From Streptomyces sp. cg36 (GTDB taxonomy: Bacteria; Actinomycetota; Actinomycetes; Streptomycetales; Streptomycetaceae), in contig NZ_CP163520.1 in NCBI RefSeq assembly GCF_041080675.1, positions 62,001 through 126,000 of the forward strand: a stretch of DNA of 64,000 bases, written 5' to 3'. This document shows positions 8,710 to 17,818 of the stretch, in pieces (position 1 is the first letter of the stretch; each line of letters starts with the position of its first letter). The notes beneath the pieces are model-generated. The model was not told the DNA's origin. It worked only from the letters and a program-made list of their open reading frames with translations, and ran no database searches. The translations under genes and the position numbers were made by a program.

Positions 8710-8718
8710 TAGAGGCAC
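8710..8718 (+). repeat. right copy of IS110 flanking direct repeat
   Basis: TAGAGGCAC lies 9 nt after the transposase stop and is identical to 7395-7403; it is the candidate right junction of the element. Confidence 0.55.
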
Positions 8719-8875
8719 CTTTTCCTCTTTCCTCCAGGACCAGCCGGAACCGGGGGCAGTCCGGGGCAGCCCAGCTCGTGCCCGATCCGCCCCAGCTCAG
8801 CACCCGTGCCCGGCTGAGAGAGCTGCAACCGTGCCGCGGCCCCGCGTCCCCGCCGTCCAGCGGCTGCGGCGGTCC

Positions 8876-10675
8876 TCACGAAGGCAGGTTCTGCTCCGCC
8901 CAGACCACCTTGCCGGTCACGGTGCGGCAGGAGCCCCATCTGCGGCACAGCATGTTGATGAGCTGGAGGCCCCGGCCGCCCTCGTCGCTGAGATCCGCGT
9001 GCTGGATCTGGGGCAGGTCCGGGCCCGTGTCCGAGACCTCCACGACGAGTCGCTCATCGCGCAGCAGCCGGAGCCGGCCGGGCCCGTTGCCGTAGCGCAG
9101 GGCGTTGCCGACGAGTTCGGAGACGACGAGTTCGCACACGTCGGCGAGCTCCGTCAGATCCCACGCGGCGAGCTGGTCCGTGACCAGGCCCCGGGCGACG
9201 GACGCCGCACGCCCTTCCTGCGGCAGCTGCCACTCGCGGAGGCCGGCGGGAGCGGCGGAGGCGATCGTCGCGACGAGGAGCACGGCCTCGTCGAAACGGG
9301 CAGTGCCGGCGGGGGCGCCCTCGATCAAGCCTCCGCTTTCCAGAACCTCGGGTGCCATACCGCGCGCCGCCGAGCGCAGGCGTTCCAACTGGTCGTCCAG
9401 GTCCGCATGCCGGGCCTTCACCAAACCATCCGTGTACATGACCAGATTGCCGCCTGCCGGGACTTTCAGGCGGACCGGGTCGTACGGAATCACTCCCGCG
9501 CCGAGCGGCGCGCCGATGGGCAGGTCCACGAACTCGGCGAAACCCCGCCCGTCGAGGAGCAGCGGTGGCAGGTGCCCGGCACTGGCCAGCGTGTAGGTCG
9601 AGTCGGCCGGGTCGAAGACAGCACAGAGGAATGTGGCGACCTGCTCGTCCTCCAGGTCACGCGTGGCGAGGTCGAGCCGGGCCAGGACGCGCTCCGGAGC
9701 CATGTCCAGGGTCATCAGGGTGCGGGCCACCGCCCGCAGACGCCCCATGGTCGCGGCCGCGGGCAGCCCGTGGCCCATGACGTCGCCCACCATGAGGGCC
9801 GTACGTCCGCCGGGCAGGGCCATGACGTCGTACCAGTCCCCGCCCACACCGTGGTGGGCCGTCGAGGGCGCGTACTCGGCCTGCACACGCAGCCCCGGCG
9901 TCACCGGGGTCGCACGCGGCAGCAGAGTGCGCTGCAACGAGACGACGTGCTCACGCTCGCGCCCGTACAGCCGGGCGTTGTCGATGTAGACGGCGGCCTG
10001 GGAGGCCAGGTGTTCCGCCAGTGCGAGGTCGGTGGAGGAGAACGCTGGTGTTCCGGGGCCGCGTACGAAGTCGGCGCTGCCGAGCAGCAGCCCGCGGGCG
10101 ATCAGCGGCACCGCGAGATAGCTGTGCACTCCGGCGGCACGCATCTTCGCCGCGGCGCTCTCCGTGGGCGCGACCTTGATGAAGTCGTCGTTCCGCATCC
10201 GGCTCACCATCACGGGCTTGCCCTGCCGCAGACAGTACCGGTGCAGCAGCGTCTCGTGCGCCTGCTCCGTGCGGACGAAGGTCTCGCCCACCGGAGTGGG
10301 CTCCAGGGCGGAAAGTTCCTTGATGGCGACCAGCGCTGTGGCCCGCATGAGCGGGACGCCCGCACCCGTCCACCGTGAGCCCTCGTCGCCCCGCAGGACG
10401 CTCTCCAGGATGTCGACAGCGGCCCCGTCGGCGAAGGCGGGCACGGTGAACTCGGCCAGCTCCTGGGCGGTGCGCTCCAAGTCCAAAGTGGTGCCGATCC
10501 TGGAGCCGGCGGAGCTCAGCCAGGCGAGCCGATCGCGCGTGGTGATTCGGTCGAGGGGGACCTCACCGGCGCTCCGGCCGAGCCGTCTGCGGGCACCGGC
10601 CGACCGGTGCGCCGCGGCTCCCTTGCCGGCCGAGGCGCGGCTGGCCAGGCGCCGTCTCCCTTTGCCGCCGTTCAC
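8876..10675 (-). CDS. GAF-SpoIIE phosphatase-HATPase stress regulator
   Basis: This 599-residue signalling protein has three modules. A GAF sensor spans about 50-235 (SYLAVPLIARG, SQAAVYIDNARLYGRE). A PP2C-type SpoIIE phosphatase spans about 240-450, with metal-binding GGDWYDV (278-284) and GDVMGHG (297-303). A C-terminal histidine-kinase-like ATPase/anti-sigma domain includes VSELVGNALRYG, an N-box, and DEGGRGLQLI, a G-box. In Streptomyces such proteins dephosphorylate STAS anti-sigma antagonists and thereby release SigB-type factors. GTG 10675 is chosen for GGGAGG 8 nt upstream. No transmembrane segment is seen, so it is cytoplasmic. The STAS protein at about 44 kb is a conceivable but unlinked substrate. 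Confidence 0.93.
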   Translation of the reverse strand: MNGGKGRRRLASRASAGKGAAAHRSAGARRRLGRSAGEVPLDRITTRDRLAWLSSAGSRIGTTLDLERTAQELAEFTVPAFADGAAVDILESVLRGDEGSRWTGAGVPLMRATALVAIKELSALEPTPVGETFVRTEQAHETLLHRYCLRQGKPVMVSRMRNDDFIKVAPTESAAAKMRAAGVHSYLAVPLIARGLLLGSADFVRGPGTPAFSSTDLALAEHLASQAAVYIDNARLYGREREHVVSLQRTLLPRATPVTPGLRVQAEYAPSTAHHGVGGDWYDVMALPGGRTALMVGDVMGHGLPAAATMGRLRAVARTLMTLDMAPERVLARLDLATRDLEDEQVATFLCAVFDPADSTYTLASAGHLPPLLLDGRGFAEFVDLPIGAPLGAGVIPYDPVRLKVPAGGNLVMYTDGLVKARHADLDDQLERLRSAARGMAPEVLESGGLIEGAPAGTARFDEAVLLVATIASAAPAGLREWQLPQEGRAASVARGLVTDQLAAWDLTELADVCELVVSELVGNALRYGNGPGRLRLLRDERLVVEVSDTGPDLPQIQHADLSDEGGRGLQLINMLCRRWGSCRTVTGKVVWAEQNLPS

Positions 10676-11549
10676 TCTTTCGACCTCCCGACAGGAACTC
10701 GATCCCTGTTGGTGCCCAGCATGCACCTCTTTTCGGCCGATTGGGCCGATGCCGGCCGGACAGTCGGCCGGGAGCCCGGCTCGTACGGCGCGGCGGGCGG
10801 GAAGGACACGGGCCTTGGCGCGTCCCGCAGCCGCCGCTGCTCGGCGCCGTGGCCGAGGAAGAGCAGGCGTCGCCGCCCCGCAGGACGCACCGCCCGAAGG
10901 CGCACAGGCAGTCGTGCACGGTACGCGGACGGCCAGGCCGAACCGCTGCTCCATTGAGCCAACAACCCAAGGGCTCGCACCCGCTGACGAAATGCGAGCC
11001 TGCAAGCGGATGCCGCTGCTGTAGCACCAGCGGACCAGCGACTACGGCAGTACGTACCCGTTGGACGAGGGTTGGTCCGAGAGCCGTGGCATGTCCGAAC
11101 GGCAGGCCGTCCACCGGAGGAGCCGTCAGCGCCGGCGGCCGGCCGTGGGCCCGCCATCGTGAGGAAGTCGGCCGGCTCGGTACGGCCCCCGCCCGCCGTG
11201 AAGTCGGCGCGGGTGTCGCGGTACACGTGGCCGTACGTGCGGGCGGCAAGAACGATGTCCCGGCGCCGGACGGCTGGCCGCCACCAGCTCACGCTTCCAG
11301 CACGTCGCGGGGGCCCGGGGCTCGGCACTGATGCCGTCGAGTCCGTCGGCCGGAACCGTCCAGAACACAACCTTCCGGAAAGTCACCATGGGCTCGGCCG
11401 GTGATGACGCGCCGGGCTTCCGCGGGTTTGTCTGATCTCGATCAGCCCGTTATGGCACACTCCCCGAAGACGGCCGCCAGGGGTGGGAGGCCATGCCGCT
11501 CTTGGGAAGCGGCCGTCCGGCAGCGACGACATCTCCCCGGGGAGGCCAC
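10676..11549. other. intergenic region, no supported gene
   Basis: About 870 nt lie between divergent genes. A minus-strand stretch around 11150-11300 reads somewhat protein-like (RRRDIVLAARTYGHVYRDTR) but has no start, family match or ribosome binding site that I can support. It may be a decayed gene. No RNA gene is recognised. Confidence 0.4.
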
Positions 11550-12725
11550 ATGCCCGCGCCGATATCCGCCACCGACGACCAGCTACGGCGTTGCGCCACC
11601 GAACGGGTGGACCGCTGGATCGACGACACCGAACGCCGACTGCGGATGGCCGGGGAGCCCGTGCAGCTGCCGCCGCAGGCGCTCGCCGGCATCCCCGACA
11701 AGCGCCGCTCGAAATGGCGAGACCTCGTACAGCAACTGGCTCGTACCGGTGCGGACGCCTTCCGCGAAGCGGCCGTCCAGCGGCGCTCCGACATCGCGGC
11801 CCAGGCCCTCGCCCTGCTGCGCGACGCCGAACCGCGCCTGACCGACCGCGACATGATGCAGCCGTCCACCACCGTCACGACGATGCTGGACGGCCTTGCG
11901 GCCCGTACCGAAGCCGGGGCAGCGCTCGCGGCACTGGCCACGGCCAACGATGCCGCGGTGGCCGCGCTCCTCGAACGGGCGCCCCTCTTGGACGACCTGC
12001 GCGCCGCCAAGACCGTCGAACTCGGCCAAGTACGTGATGCGTTGCTGAACCTCATCGCGCCGTTCAGCCAGGCCGAAGCAGCGGTCACCGGCTCCTCAGC
12101 CCGGAAACTGCTGCCCCTGCTCGTCGAGGAGACGGCTGTCGGCACCGCCGCCCGGGCCGCCATGCCCGACCTGACACGTGTCGAACATGACTGTGACCAA
12201 GCGCTGCGCGGCTCGCTCGGCGCGTCACTCGGCGAGCAGTACCGAGCACTGGTGGGCCCCTTGGACACCGCGCGCACCGCCGCGCGGACGGCGATGGACC
12301 GCCTTGCCCCGGCCTCGGCCGCGTACGGCGCGATGCTCGCCGCCTACAGGGAGCGTTGGATCGACCCCCACTGGGACAGGCCCCACAACGCCCTCGACAA
12401 GCTCTTCGACTTCTACGGGCTGACAGCGCTCCGGGCGGTGTTGGCCATCTCCCCGCAGCAAGCAGGCAAGGTGTCCTACCAACTGGACCCGCCCTACGAC
12501 CGTCTGCGGCCCGACGACCCCGCCATCGAGCTGGTGCCGGACTTCTGCCGGATCTTCCCCAAGAACACCACGCAAGGAGTACTGGTCTGGGCATTCAACG
12601 AACTCACCACCACCGTGAAGGACCCCGGCGCCTGGCTCCGCCACCTGGAACTCCAGCTCATGAGCAACCCGTCGACCACACCATGGCCACCCGAGCTCGG
12701 CCCACCCGCAACCCCCGACAACTAA
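11550..12725 (+). CDS. hypothetical protein, 391 aa
   Basis: I do not recognise this family. The protein is alpha-helix rich and soluble, with long alanine/leucine segments (about residues 90-190) that could form helical bundles. A conserved-looking C-terminal part contains tryptophans and aromatic residues (YRERWIDPHWDRPHNALDKL, then FDFYGLTALRAV and GVLVWAFNELTTTVKDPGAW). There is no signal peptide or membrane segment. ATG 11550 is chosen for the GGGGAGG site 4 nt upstream; an in-frame ATG at 11493 is possible but its spacing is poor. It converges on the orphan tail-sheath gene, and a link to it is untested. Codon bias is fully coding-like, so the gene is real. Confidence 0.8.
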   Translation: MPAPISATDDQLRRCATERVDRWIDDTERRLRMAGEPVQLPPQALAGIPDKRRSKWRDLVQQLARTGADAFREAAVQRRSDIAAQALALLRDAEPRLTDRDMMQPSTTVTTMLDGLAARTEAGAALAALATANDAAVAALLERAPLLDDLRAAKTVELGQVRDALLNLIAPFSQAEAAVTGSSARKLLPLLVEETAVGTAARAAMPDLTRVEHDCDQALRGSLGASLGEQYRALVGPLDTARTAARTAMDRLAPASAAYGAMLAAYRERWIDPHWDRPHNALDKLFDFYGLTALRAVLAISPQQAGKVSYQLDPPYDRLRPDDPAIELVPDFCRIFPKNTTQGVLVWAFNELTTTVKDPGAWLRHLELQLMSNPSTTPWPPELGPPATPDN

Positions 12726-13068
12726 CGACCCATCCCCCACACGGCCACTCTGGCCACGCGACCGGTCTCCAGGGTGACCGTTGCCCTCAGTTGGGACTGG
12801 ATCAGGAAGCCGCGACGCCGCACGCCCTGAGTTACCTCGAGGACGGCCCGCCCCGCCGCGAGGCAAGTATTCCCCCTGCAGGTTCCAATTCGGAATGTCC
12901 CATACCGGATTGATGACCTGGGGGTTTTCGGGCCGTCTCATTCGGGGCCAGGGGAGCTTCGTCTCACGACCGTGTCCCGTGGGCCTCGTCGCGGTGCTTT
13001 CCTATTACCGGCCGGCGGCAGCTCACGGGCGCGGTGTGCGAGCAGTCCTGGTCCTTGCCCCCGAGGGC
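12726..13068. other. intergenic region between convergent genes
   Basis: About 340 nt lie between the unknown gene and the sheath gene. I see no supported gene and no strong hairpin. Confidence 0.45.
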
Positions 13069-14163
13069 TCAGCCCTGGCCTACCTCCTGGATGAACTGCA
13101 GGATGATGTACTCGGCGGGTCGCACTGGGGCGAGGCCGATTTTGACGATGAGGTGGCCCGCCGCGATGTCGTCCTGGGTCATCGTGATGCCCTCGCCGAC
13201 CTGGACGAAGTACGCCTCTTCCGGCCTGCTGCCCATGAGGCCGCCCTGCTGCCAGATGTTGTGCAGGTAGGCGTCGATGGCTGACCTTGCCTGTGTCCAG
13301 GTCGGCGCGGTGTTGGGTTCGAAGACGGCGAACCTGAGCATCGCCGTCACGTCGCGTTCGACGCTGTTGACGAGGCGCCGGACGGGGATGTACCGCGAGT
13401 CGCGGTCGTGCTCGGCAGCCATGGTGCGGGCACCCCACACCACCGCGCCCCGGCCCTGGAACTCGCGGATGAAGTTCACGGGCTGGCCCGCTTCATGCTG
13501 GGTGTCGGAGACACGCTGCAAGGGGGCGTAGCCGCGCAGGGTGATGTTCGCCGGCGCCTTCCACACTCCGCGTTCGGCATCCGAACGGCACCAAGTGCCC
13601 GCCACCACGGGGGAGGGAGGCACCGCCTCGGTGGATTGCCCGCCGACGGGCAGCAGCCACGGGTGGTAGACCGCCGCATAGCGCCCGTCGAGGTTCCAGG
13701 CGTCCACGGCGGCCTTGGCCTGCTCGGGGGTGTGGTCGCGGCCGGCGTGCAGGACGGCCATGGCCTGGTGTCCGGCCGCGTACGCGGTCAGCGCCTGCGC
13801 CCACTGGCCGGCCGTCTCCTCTCCCTGGTCCCACAGGCCAGGGGCAACCAGGATGGTGACGTCCGGAAACTTCTCTACGTCCGCCAGCGCCTCGTCCAGG
13901 GTGCGGCCACTGGTGGAGACCAGGTAGCAGCGCCCCCCGCCGTTGTGGAAGTAGCCGCGCAGCGCGCTCGCAGGCAGGGCCGTGGCGTCGTCCTTCGCGG
14001 CGGGGAACCTGTCCAGGTAGTCGAGCCAGCTCGACACGACAGCCGCACCATCGGAAACGTCGGCGAAGTCGCCGATGAGGGCCGGAACGGCGGTCAGGCT
14101 CACCGAAACCGTGAGACCTGCGCTGAGGACCTCTTCGACATAGACACCGGGTGTGGGTGACAC
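13069..14163 (-). CDS. phage tail sheath-like protein (orphan contractile sheath)
   Basis: This 364-residue protein has the contractile-tail sheath pattern. The N-terminus PTPGVYVEEV is the classic sheath start. A Rossmann-like middle follows (VTILVAPGLWDQ, AMAVLHAGRD), then PSPVVAGTWCRSDAERGVWKAPAN, and a C-terminal domain with YIPVRRLVNSVERDV and a final TMTQDDIAAGHLIVKIGLAPV. In phages, R-bodies and eCIS particles the sheath surrounds the tube and contracts. GTG 14163 is chosen for GGAG 7 nt upstream and because PTPGVYVEEV follows it directly. No tube, baseplate, spike or AAA gene is nearby, which is odd for this family. It may be a captured sheath working with a distant particle locus, or a relic. 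Confidence 0.88.
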   Translation of the reverse strand: MSPTPGVYVEEVLSAGLTVSVSLTAVPALIGDFADVSDGAAVVSSWLDYLDRFPAAKDDATALPASALRGYFHNGGGRCYLVSTSGRTLDEALADVEKFPDVTILVAPGLWDQGEETAGQWAQALTAYAAGHQAMAVLHAGRDHTPEQAKAAVDAWNLDGRYAAVYHPWLLPVGGQSTEAVPPSPVVAGTWCRSDAERGVWKAPANITLRGYAPLQRVSDTQHEAGQPVNFIREFQGRGAVVWGARTMAAEHDRDSRYIPVRRLVNSVERDVTAMLRFAVFEPNTAPTWTQARSAIDAYLHNIWQQGGLMGSRPEEAYFVQVGEGITMTQDDIAAGHLIVKIGLAPVRPAEYIILQFIQEVGQG

Positions 14164-14875
14164 AGGAGCACTCCAGAGGGAAGGAACGGGAGCGGGCACC
14201 GGCACCCTGCAAGACCTCGACGACCACCAGACCCCGGCACCCCACTTCACCGCTCCGGCGAGACGGCCGCACAGCGACCGCGTGTGTAACCGAACGTATC
14301 CCCATCAGAGCACTGCGAAATCATCCCGCTCGGATCCCGCCACCCCAACACCACAACCTGGCCGGAAGCTGCCTCCGGCCGACCTCACACGCCCGCCCGG
14401 TAGGCACCCGGCGCCGCGAGAACGCGTCTGATGCGACTGCGAGGCAGTGAGAATCCGCCCGATGGAATGCGATGGGACAGGAGTTCGCCTCACCGTCTTG
14501 CCCCTTTGGCCGGACAGAGGCCATCGTCAACGACAAAGGGACCTGCGAGACGCGAACCAACACCCTCACGTCGGCGCCCGTTGCCCTTTGTGTTCCGCGC
14601 CGGGCAGCACTTGGACGTCCGGGCCGCCGTTCATTCGACTTCGATCGTGATCCGATCGGTCGACGGGAGCTGGGCGGGCATGTCCTCCCCGTATCAGGCG
14701 CATTCGATGCCCGAGAGGAACCCGCTGGCAGCCCACACCAGGATCTCCCTTGCTCGACGGCGACGCGGAACGCGGGGCGGGTGGGCTCCCGGTCACCGCG
14801 GTCGCGCCCGCGCGCCTGCCACTGCCACGGCGCCCGCGCCTGGCCCCGTCCCTGGACCGTGCTGCGAGTTCGTCA
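14164..14875. other. intergenic region, no supported gene
   Basis: About 700 nt lie upstream of the sheath gene. It holds the sheath promoter region and several biased open frames, none with a family signature or a good ribosome binding site. I see no RNA gene. Confidence 0.4.
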
Positions 14876-15220
14876 CTACGTCCGCCTGGCCTGCTCCGTT
14901 GCGCGGGTGTGGGGGGCATCGGGCCATACCCACTGGTCGGTGGGCGTGATGGTGAGGCCGAAGCGGGTCCGTGCGGGATCTCCTGCGCTCTGCCACCAGC
15001 GCGTCGCGGCTTCGGCTTCGCCCCACAGGCGGCGTGGGCCGTACCGGGCAATCTCGAAGGTGGTGGCGTCGGGGGTGTAGTCGATGCTGGCCCAGGCGCC
15101 GGTGTGGTGGTCGGCGAGCCAGAGGGTGAACTCACTGTCGGGGCCGTGGCCGACGCTGTGGCGACAGTCGGGGACGCGCGGGCCGGTGGCGAACGCGGCA
15201 TCGGGATCAGCTGGGTTCTG
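14876..15220 (-). pseudogene. C-terminal remnant of a PCMT-like methyltransferase
   Basis: The translated fragment (DPDAAFATGPRVPDCRH, then EFTLWLADHHTGAWASIDY and ARYGPRRLWGEAEAATRWW, ending in FGLTITPTDQWVW) matches the tail of Streptomyces protein-L-isoaspartate-methyltransferase-like proteins. In those proteins it follows the SAM-binding domain, which is missing here, as is any start. About 110 residues survive. I read it as a truncated gene. Confidence 0.6.
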
Positions 15221-15403
15221 GACAACACGGCCCTGGCCCCGATGAGGCACTTGGCCGCTCCTGGGGCGTGGTTCAACGTCGTTGACGGGTCGACAGGCTG
15301 CCGTACGCGCAGAGCTCAACGATCCCTTGTGCCGCTCGTTGAAGAGCCCGCAGCCCACCAGCGAGGCCATTCGGGAGACATGGCCCCTTGGTACCATGCG
15401 GCC

Positions 15404-15736
15404 ATGGAGTCGAGTTTAGTCGAGGGTGATGGTTGCGAACTGCCCGCTACTGCGGTGTGCTGGCTCACCGACGATCCGCAACCGGGGCTGGTGCTGGTGG
15501 AGTTCGCTGACGCCTATGATCGTCCTCACCAACTGGTGGGCAAGACAGCCTACTTCGGCGGCAACCTGACGTCGACGTCGACCTACCCGTGCCCGACCAG
15601 CATCCAGTGCACGATCGAAGACATCACGGACGATGTCGCCACTGTGAGCACATGGTGACTGGAGGGCGGGCCCAACGACACACGTTTCGTCTTCGACGTC
15701 TGGTTGGACACCCTCGGGCCCACCGTCGACATCTGA
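15404..15736 (+). pseudogene. small conserved hypothetical gene with an internal TGA
   Basis: The ATG at 15404 opens a coding-like frame (ELPATAVCWLTDDPQPGLVL, ADAYDRPHQLVGKTAYFGG, YPCPTSIQCTIEDITDDVA). It stops at a TGA at 15656-15658 after 84 residues. Beyond that TGA the same frame continues as LEGGPNDTRFVFDVWLDTLG and PTVDI to a second TGA at 15734-15736. The continuation has the same character, giving an intact length of about 110 residues with one nonsense codon. A CGA-to-TGA or TGG-to-TGA change would explain it. A slightly longer start (ATG 15395) is out of frame. Function unknown; the size and charge suit an immunity-type or housekeeping small protein, but this is not shown. Confidence 0.6.
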
Positions 15737-16040
15737 CTCGTCGGTTTCGTTCAAGGCCTTCGGCTCCGGGTCAACCTCGTTGCCGCGAAGAAGGCGGAGC
15801 GGGGCTCGGCCGTGCACCTGTCACCTGATGGCCTTGATGTGGTTCTTCATGCGCCCCCTTCGACGATGCCTGAGCTTCCGGACAGCGTGGGGCGGGCGGT
15901 GACGGTGTCGGTCCCCGGTCCGCGTCGGCCGGTCAGCCGGGTCGCAGGACCCGGCCCCAGAACTCCCGCCCCGTGCGCCATACCGCCTCCGGCGCCCGGC
16001 GCCGGCCCAGGTCACGCAGGATGGCGGCAACCGACTCCAC
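15737..16040. other. no supported gene
   Basis: About 300 nt lie between two broken genes; probably debris. No feature is recognised. Confidence 0.35.
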
Positions 16041-16421
16041 GTGCGCACTATCGGCGCCGAAGTACACCCGCGCCTACGCGTCCAGGCCCTCGCAGCAGAC
16101 CACGAACCAGCCGCCCGCCTCTTCGTGCCACAGCACTCCGCCGTCTCGCGCCGCGAGCACTTCCGCGACCGTCTGGGAGCGCTGCTGCTGGAGAGCGAGG
16201 TCTGCTGTACGAACCGGGCCCACTGCGTGGCGCTGGCGAGGTTCGGCACCGCGGAGGACGCCGGCCTGCTCGCCGCTTCCCTGGATCGCTACCTCCGTCG
16301 GCCCGACCTCGCCTACGGCCAGCCCACCGCCGTGGGCACCCCGGCGTACACCGACTCCGCTCTGCACCGCGGAACCCTCGTCCCGTGCCCCGGCCCGGTG
16401 GCTCTGGAGGGGCGCGGCTGA
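16041..16421 (+). pseudogene. DUF6000-like gene fragment
   Basis: The frame contains EHFRDRLGALLLESEVC followed by HCVALARFGTAEDAGLLAA and SLDRYLRRPDLAYGQ. This resembles DUF6000 proteins, in which similar phrases occur near the C-terminus. The upstream part loses the resemblance and no ribosome binding site precedes the frame, so an N-terminal truncation or frameshift is likely. The family assignment is from memory of the pattern and is moderate. Confidence 0.42.
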
Positions 16422-16735
16422 TCCGGAGACGCGCCGGTCACCCGGGGCGAGGTGAGCACGCACGAAGGTGCGTCCTGGACCGGCGCCGTACCGGGGACGG
16501 TGGGCGTCCACCCCTGGGTGTGGCGGAGCAGGCAGGCCCGATGGACCGCGACGCCCGGCAGCGGTCCTGACCGTCCGGGCGAACGACACACTGGCGATAC
16601 CCAACCCCTCCACCAGCCCTGGAACCGCAAGGGGTTCGCCAACAGCCTCGACCAGCGCGTCCCGTCCTGTGAACCGGAGGAGAGCTGACGCAGCGCCGCG
16701 ATGCGACGTGGGTCGATGACCGCAGCAACAGCGAC
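16422..16735. other. no supported gene
   Basis: About 310 nt follow the DUF6000 fragment. Open frames have biased composition only. Confidence 0.35.
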
Positions 16736-16767
16736 GGCCGCCTGCCGTACAGCCATGGCAGGCGGCC
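16736..16767 (-). terminator. hairpin terminator of the ALF-repeat gene
   Basis: A perfect 11-bp stem, GGCCGCCTGCC and GGCAGGCGGCC, with a 10-nt loop lies 7 nt beyond the stop codon of the minus-strand gene that ends at 16775. Confidence 0.7.
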
Positions 16768-16774
16768 CGGTCGG

Positions 16775-17365
16775 TCAGACGTGGTAGCGGCCGACCTCCA
16801 GGAAGTGCCGCATCTCCTCCGGAGTGCCCCTGAATGCCTTCTCCGCCGCCTCGCGCAACGCCTTGCTGCTCGCCTTATCGGCGAGGATCATAAAGATCGC
16901 CACGCGGTCGTCCTCCGCCTGGGCCAGCCGCAGACCCGTCTGCAGGAAGTACGCGCGGTCCGCGGCGGTACCTTCGAGCGCCTTCGACGCCTCGCGCTTC
17001 ACGGCCTTGTCCGATGGGTGCTGCGCGAGGATGGTAAAGATCGCGAACCTGTTGTCATCGTCCTGTGCGATCGCGCGTCCGGTCTTCAAGAAGTTCCGCA
17101 GGTCGTCGACGGTGCCGTCGAGCGCTTTCTGCGCCGCGCGGTTGACACTCCAGCCGGTGGCGGGGTCCCCGAGGATACAAAAGACCGTGAACCGCAGGTC
17201 GTTCTCCGACATCGTGTCGTACGGTGAGCCGCCATCGGTGGCCGCGACCGCGGCGGCGCCGCATGACGAGGACGAACCGGTGGCGGCGAGAGCCGGAGTG
17301 GACAGCATCAGGGCAGGCGCAAGCGCGCCGGTAACCACAACGAGTGCCGCACGGTACAGCTTCAT
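16775..17365 (-). CDS. secreted ALF-repeat protein
   Basis: This 196-residue exported protein has a Sec signal peptide (KLYRAALVVVTGALAPALML, then STPALA with likely cleavage near residue 28). Three tandem copies of a roughly 45-residue helical unit follow. Each has an alanine-rich helix (AAQKALDGTVDDLRNFLKTG, ASKALEGTAADRAYFLQTG, AAEKAFRGTPEEMRHFLEVG) and a DNRFAIFTIL-type link. These are ALF short repeats, common in Streptomyces secreted proteins and of unknown function. ATG 17365 fits the signal peptide; GGGG lies 7 nt upstream. A terminator follows immediately. It is isolated from other genes by 450 nt upstream. Confidence 0.87.
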   Translation of the reverse strand: MKLYRAALVVVTGALAPALMLSTPALAATGSSSSCGAAAVAATDGGSPYDTMSENDLRFTVFCILGDPATGWSVNRAAQKALDGTVDDLRNFLKTGRAIAQDDDNRFAIFTILAQHPSDKAVKREASKALEGTAADRAYFLQTGLRLAQAEDDRVAIFMILADKASSKALREAAEKAFRGTPEEMRHFLEVGRYHV

Positions 17366-17818
17366 GAATCCCCCATTGATTTGGTCGTTGCCGAGTGTGT
17401 GTCCGGCCCACGGGGCGGTCCGGACGGTCAAGTCGCCGCCGCGAAAGCGTCCCTCCCCCACCCGAAGGTCACTACACGGGAGGGCGCCGGGGTTTATTGC
17501 CGGATCGCGGCAGTCTTCGTCCGATTTTGCTGTTGGTCTGATGATCGTGTTGTGGATGGTGAAATCCGCGCGCCACCCGGAGCGGTGATCGGCACCGAAC
17601 GCGGCCGTCCCAGCAACCGCACGGTGAGCCGGAAGGCAGCCGATGATGTCGCGGGTACCCGGTACGCACCGCTCGGCGGCCTCTGGCCGCACCCGCCGGC
17701 GCCCCCTGTCGCCCCTGGCCCGTCAGTGGAGCCGCCCCCGTGCGCATGGCTTCACGAGGAACCAAGCGCCGCCACCTCGACAGAACGGGCTCAGCCGGAG
17801 TCGGCGCACGCGAGCCGT
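17366..17818. other. intergenic region, no supported gene
   Basis: About 450 nt between two minus-strand secreted-protein genes. It must carry the promoter of the ALF-repeat gene; I see no clear -35/-10 pair and no gene. Confidence 0.4.

Larger units (their letters stand above)
7395..8718 (+). mobile_element. IS110-family insertion sequence
   Basis: An intact IS110 transposase gene is flanked by a 9-bp direct repeat, TAGAGGCAC, at 7395-7403 and 8710-8718. IS110 elements lack terminal inverted repeats, and short directly repeated core sequences at the two junctions are expected. The repeats are my only boundary evidence, so the left end could lie further out. Known biology: IS110-group elements encode a bridge RNA in the left non-coding end that guides target choice. 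The 94 nt between the left repeat and the gene, or a somewhat longer stretch, would be the place for it. The element sits between the VOC and phosphatase genes and does not obviously interrupt either. Confidence 0.7.

Noticed and set aside
12841..12950. Protein-like phrase SPCRFQFGMSHTGLM downstream of the 391-aa gene
   Set aside because: Too short, with no start, stop context or family I can name.
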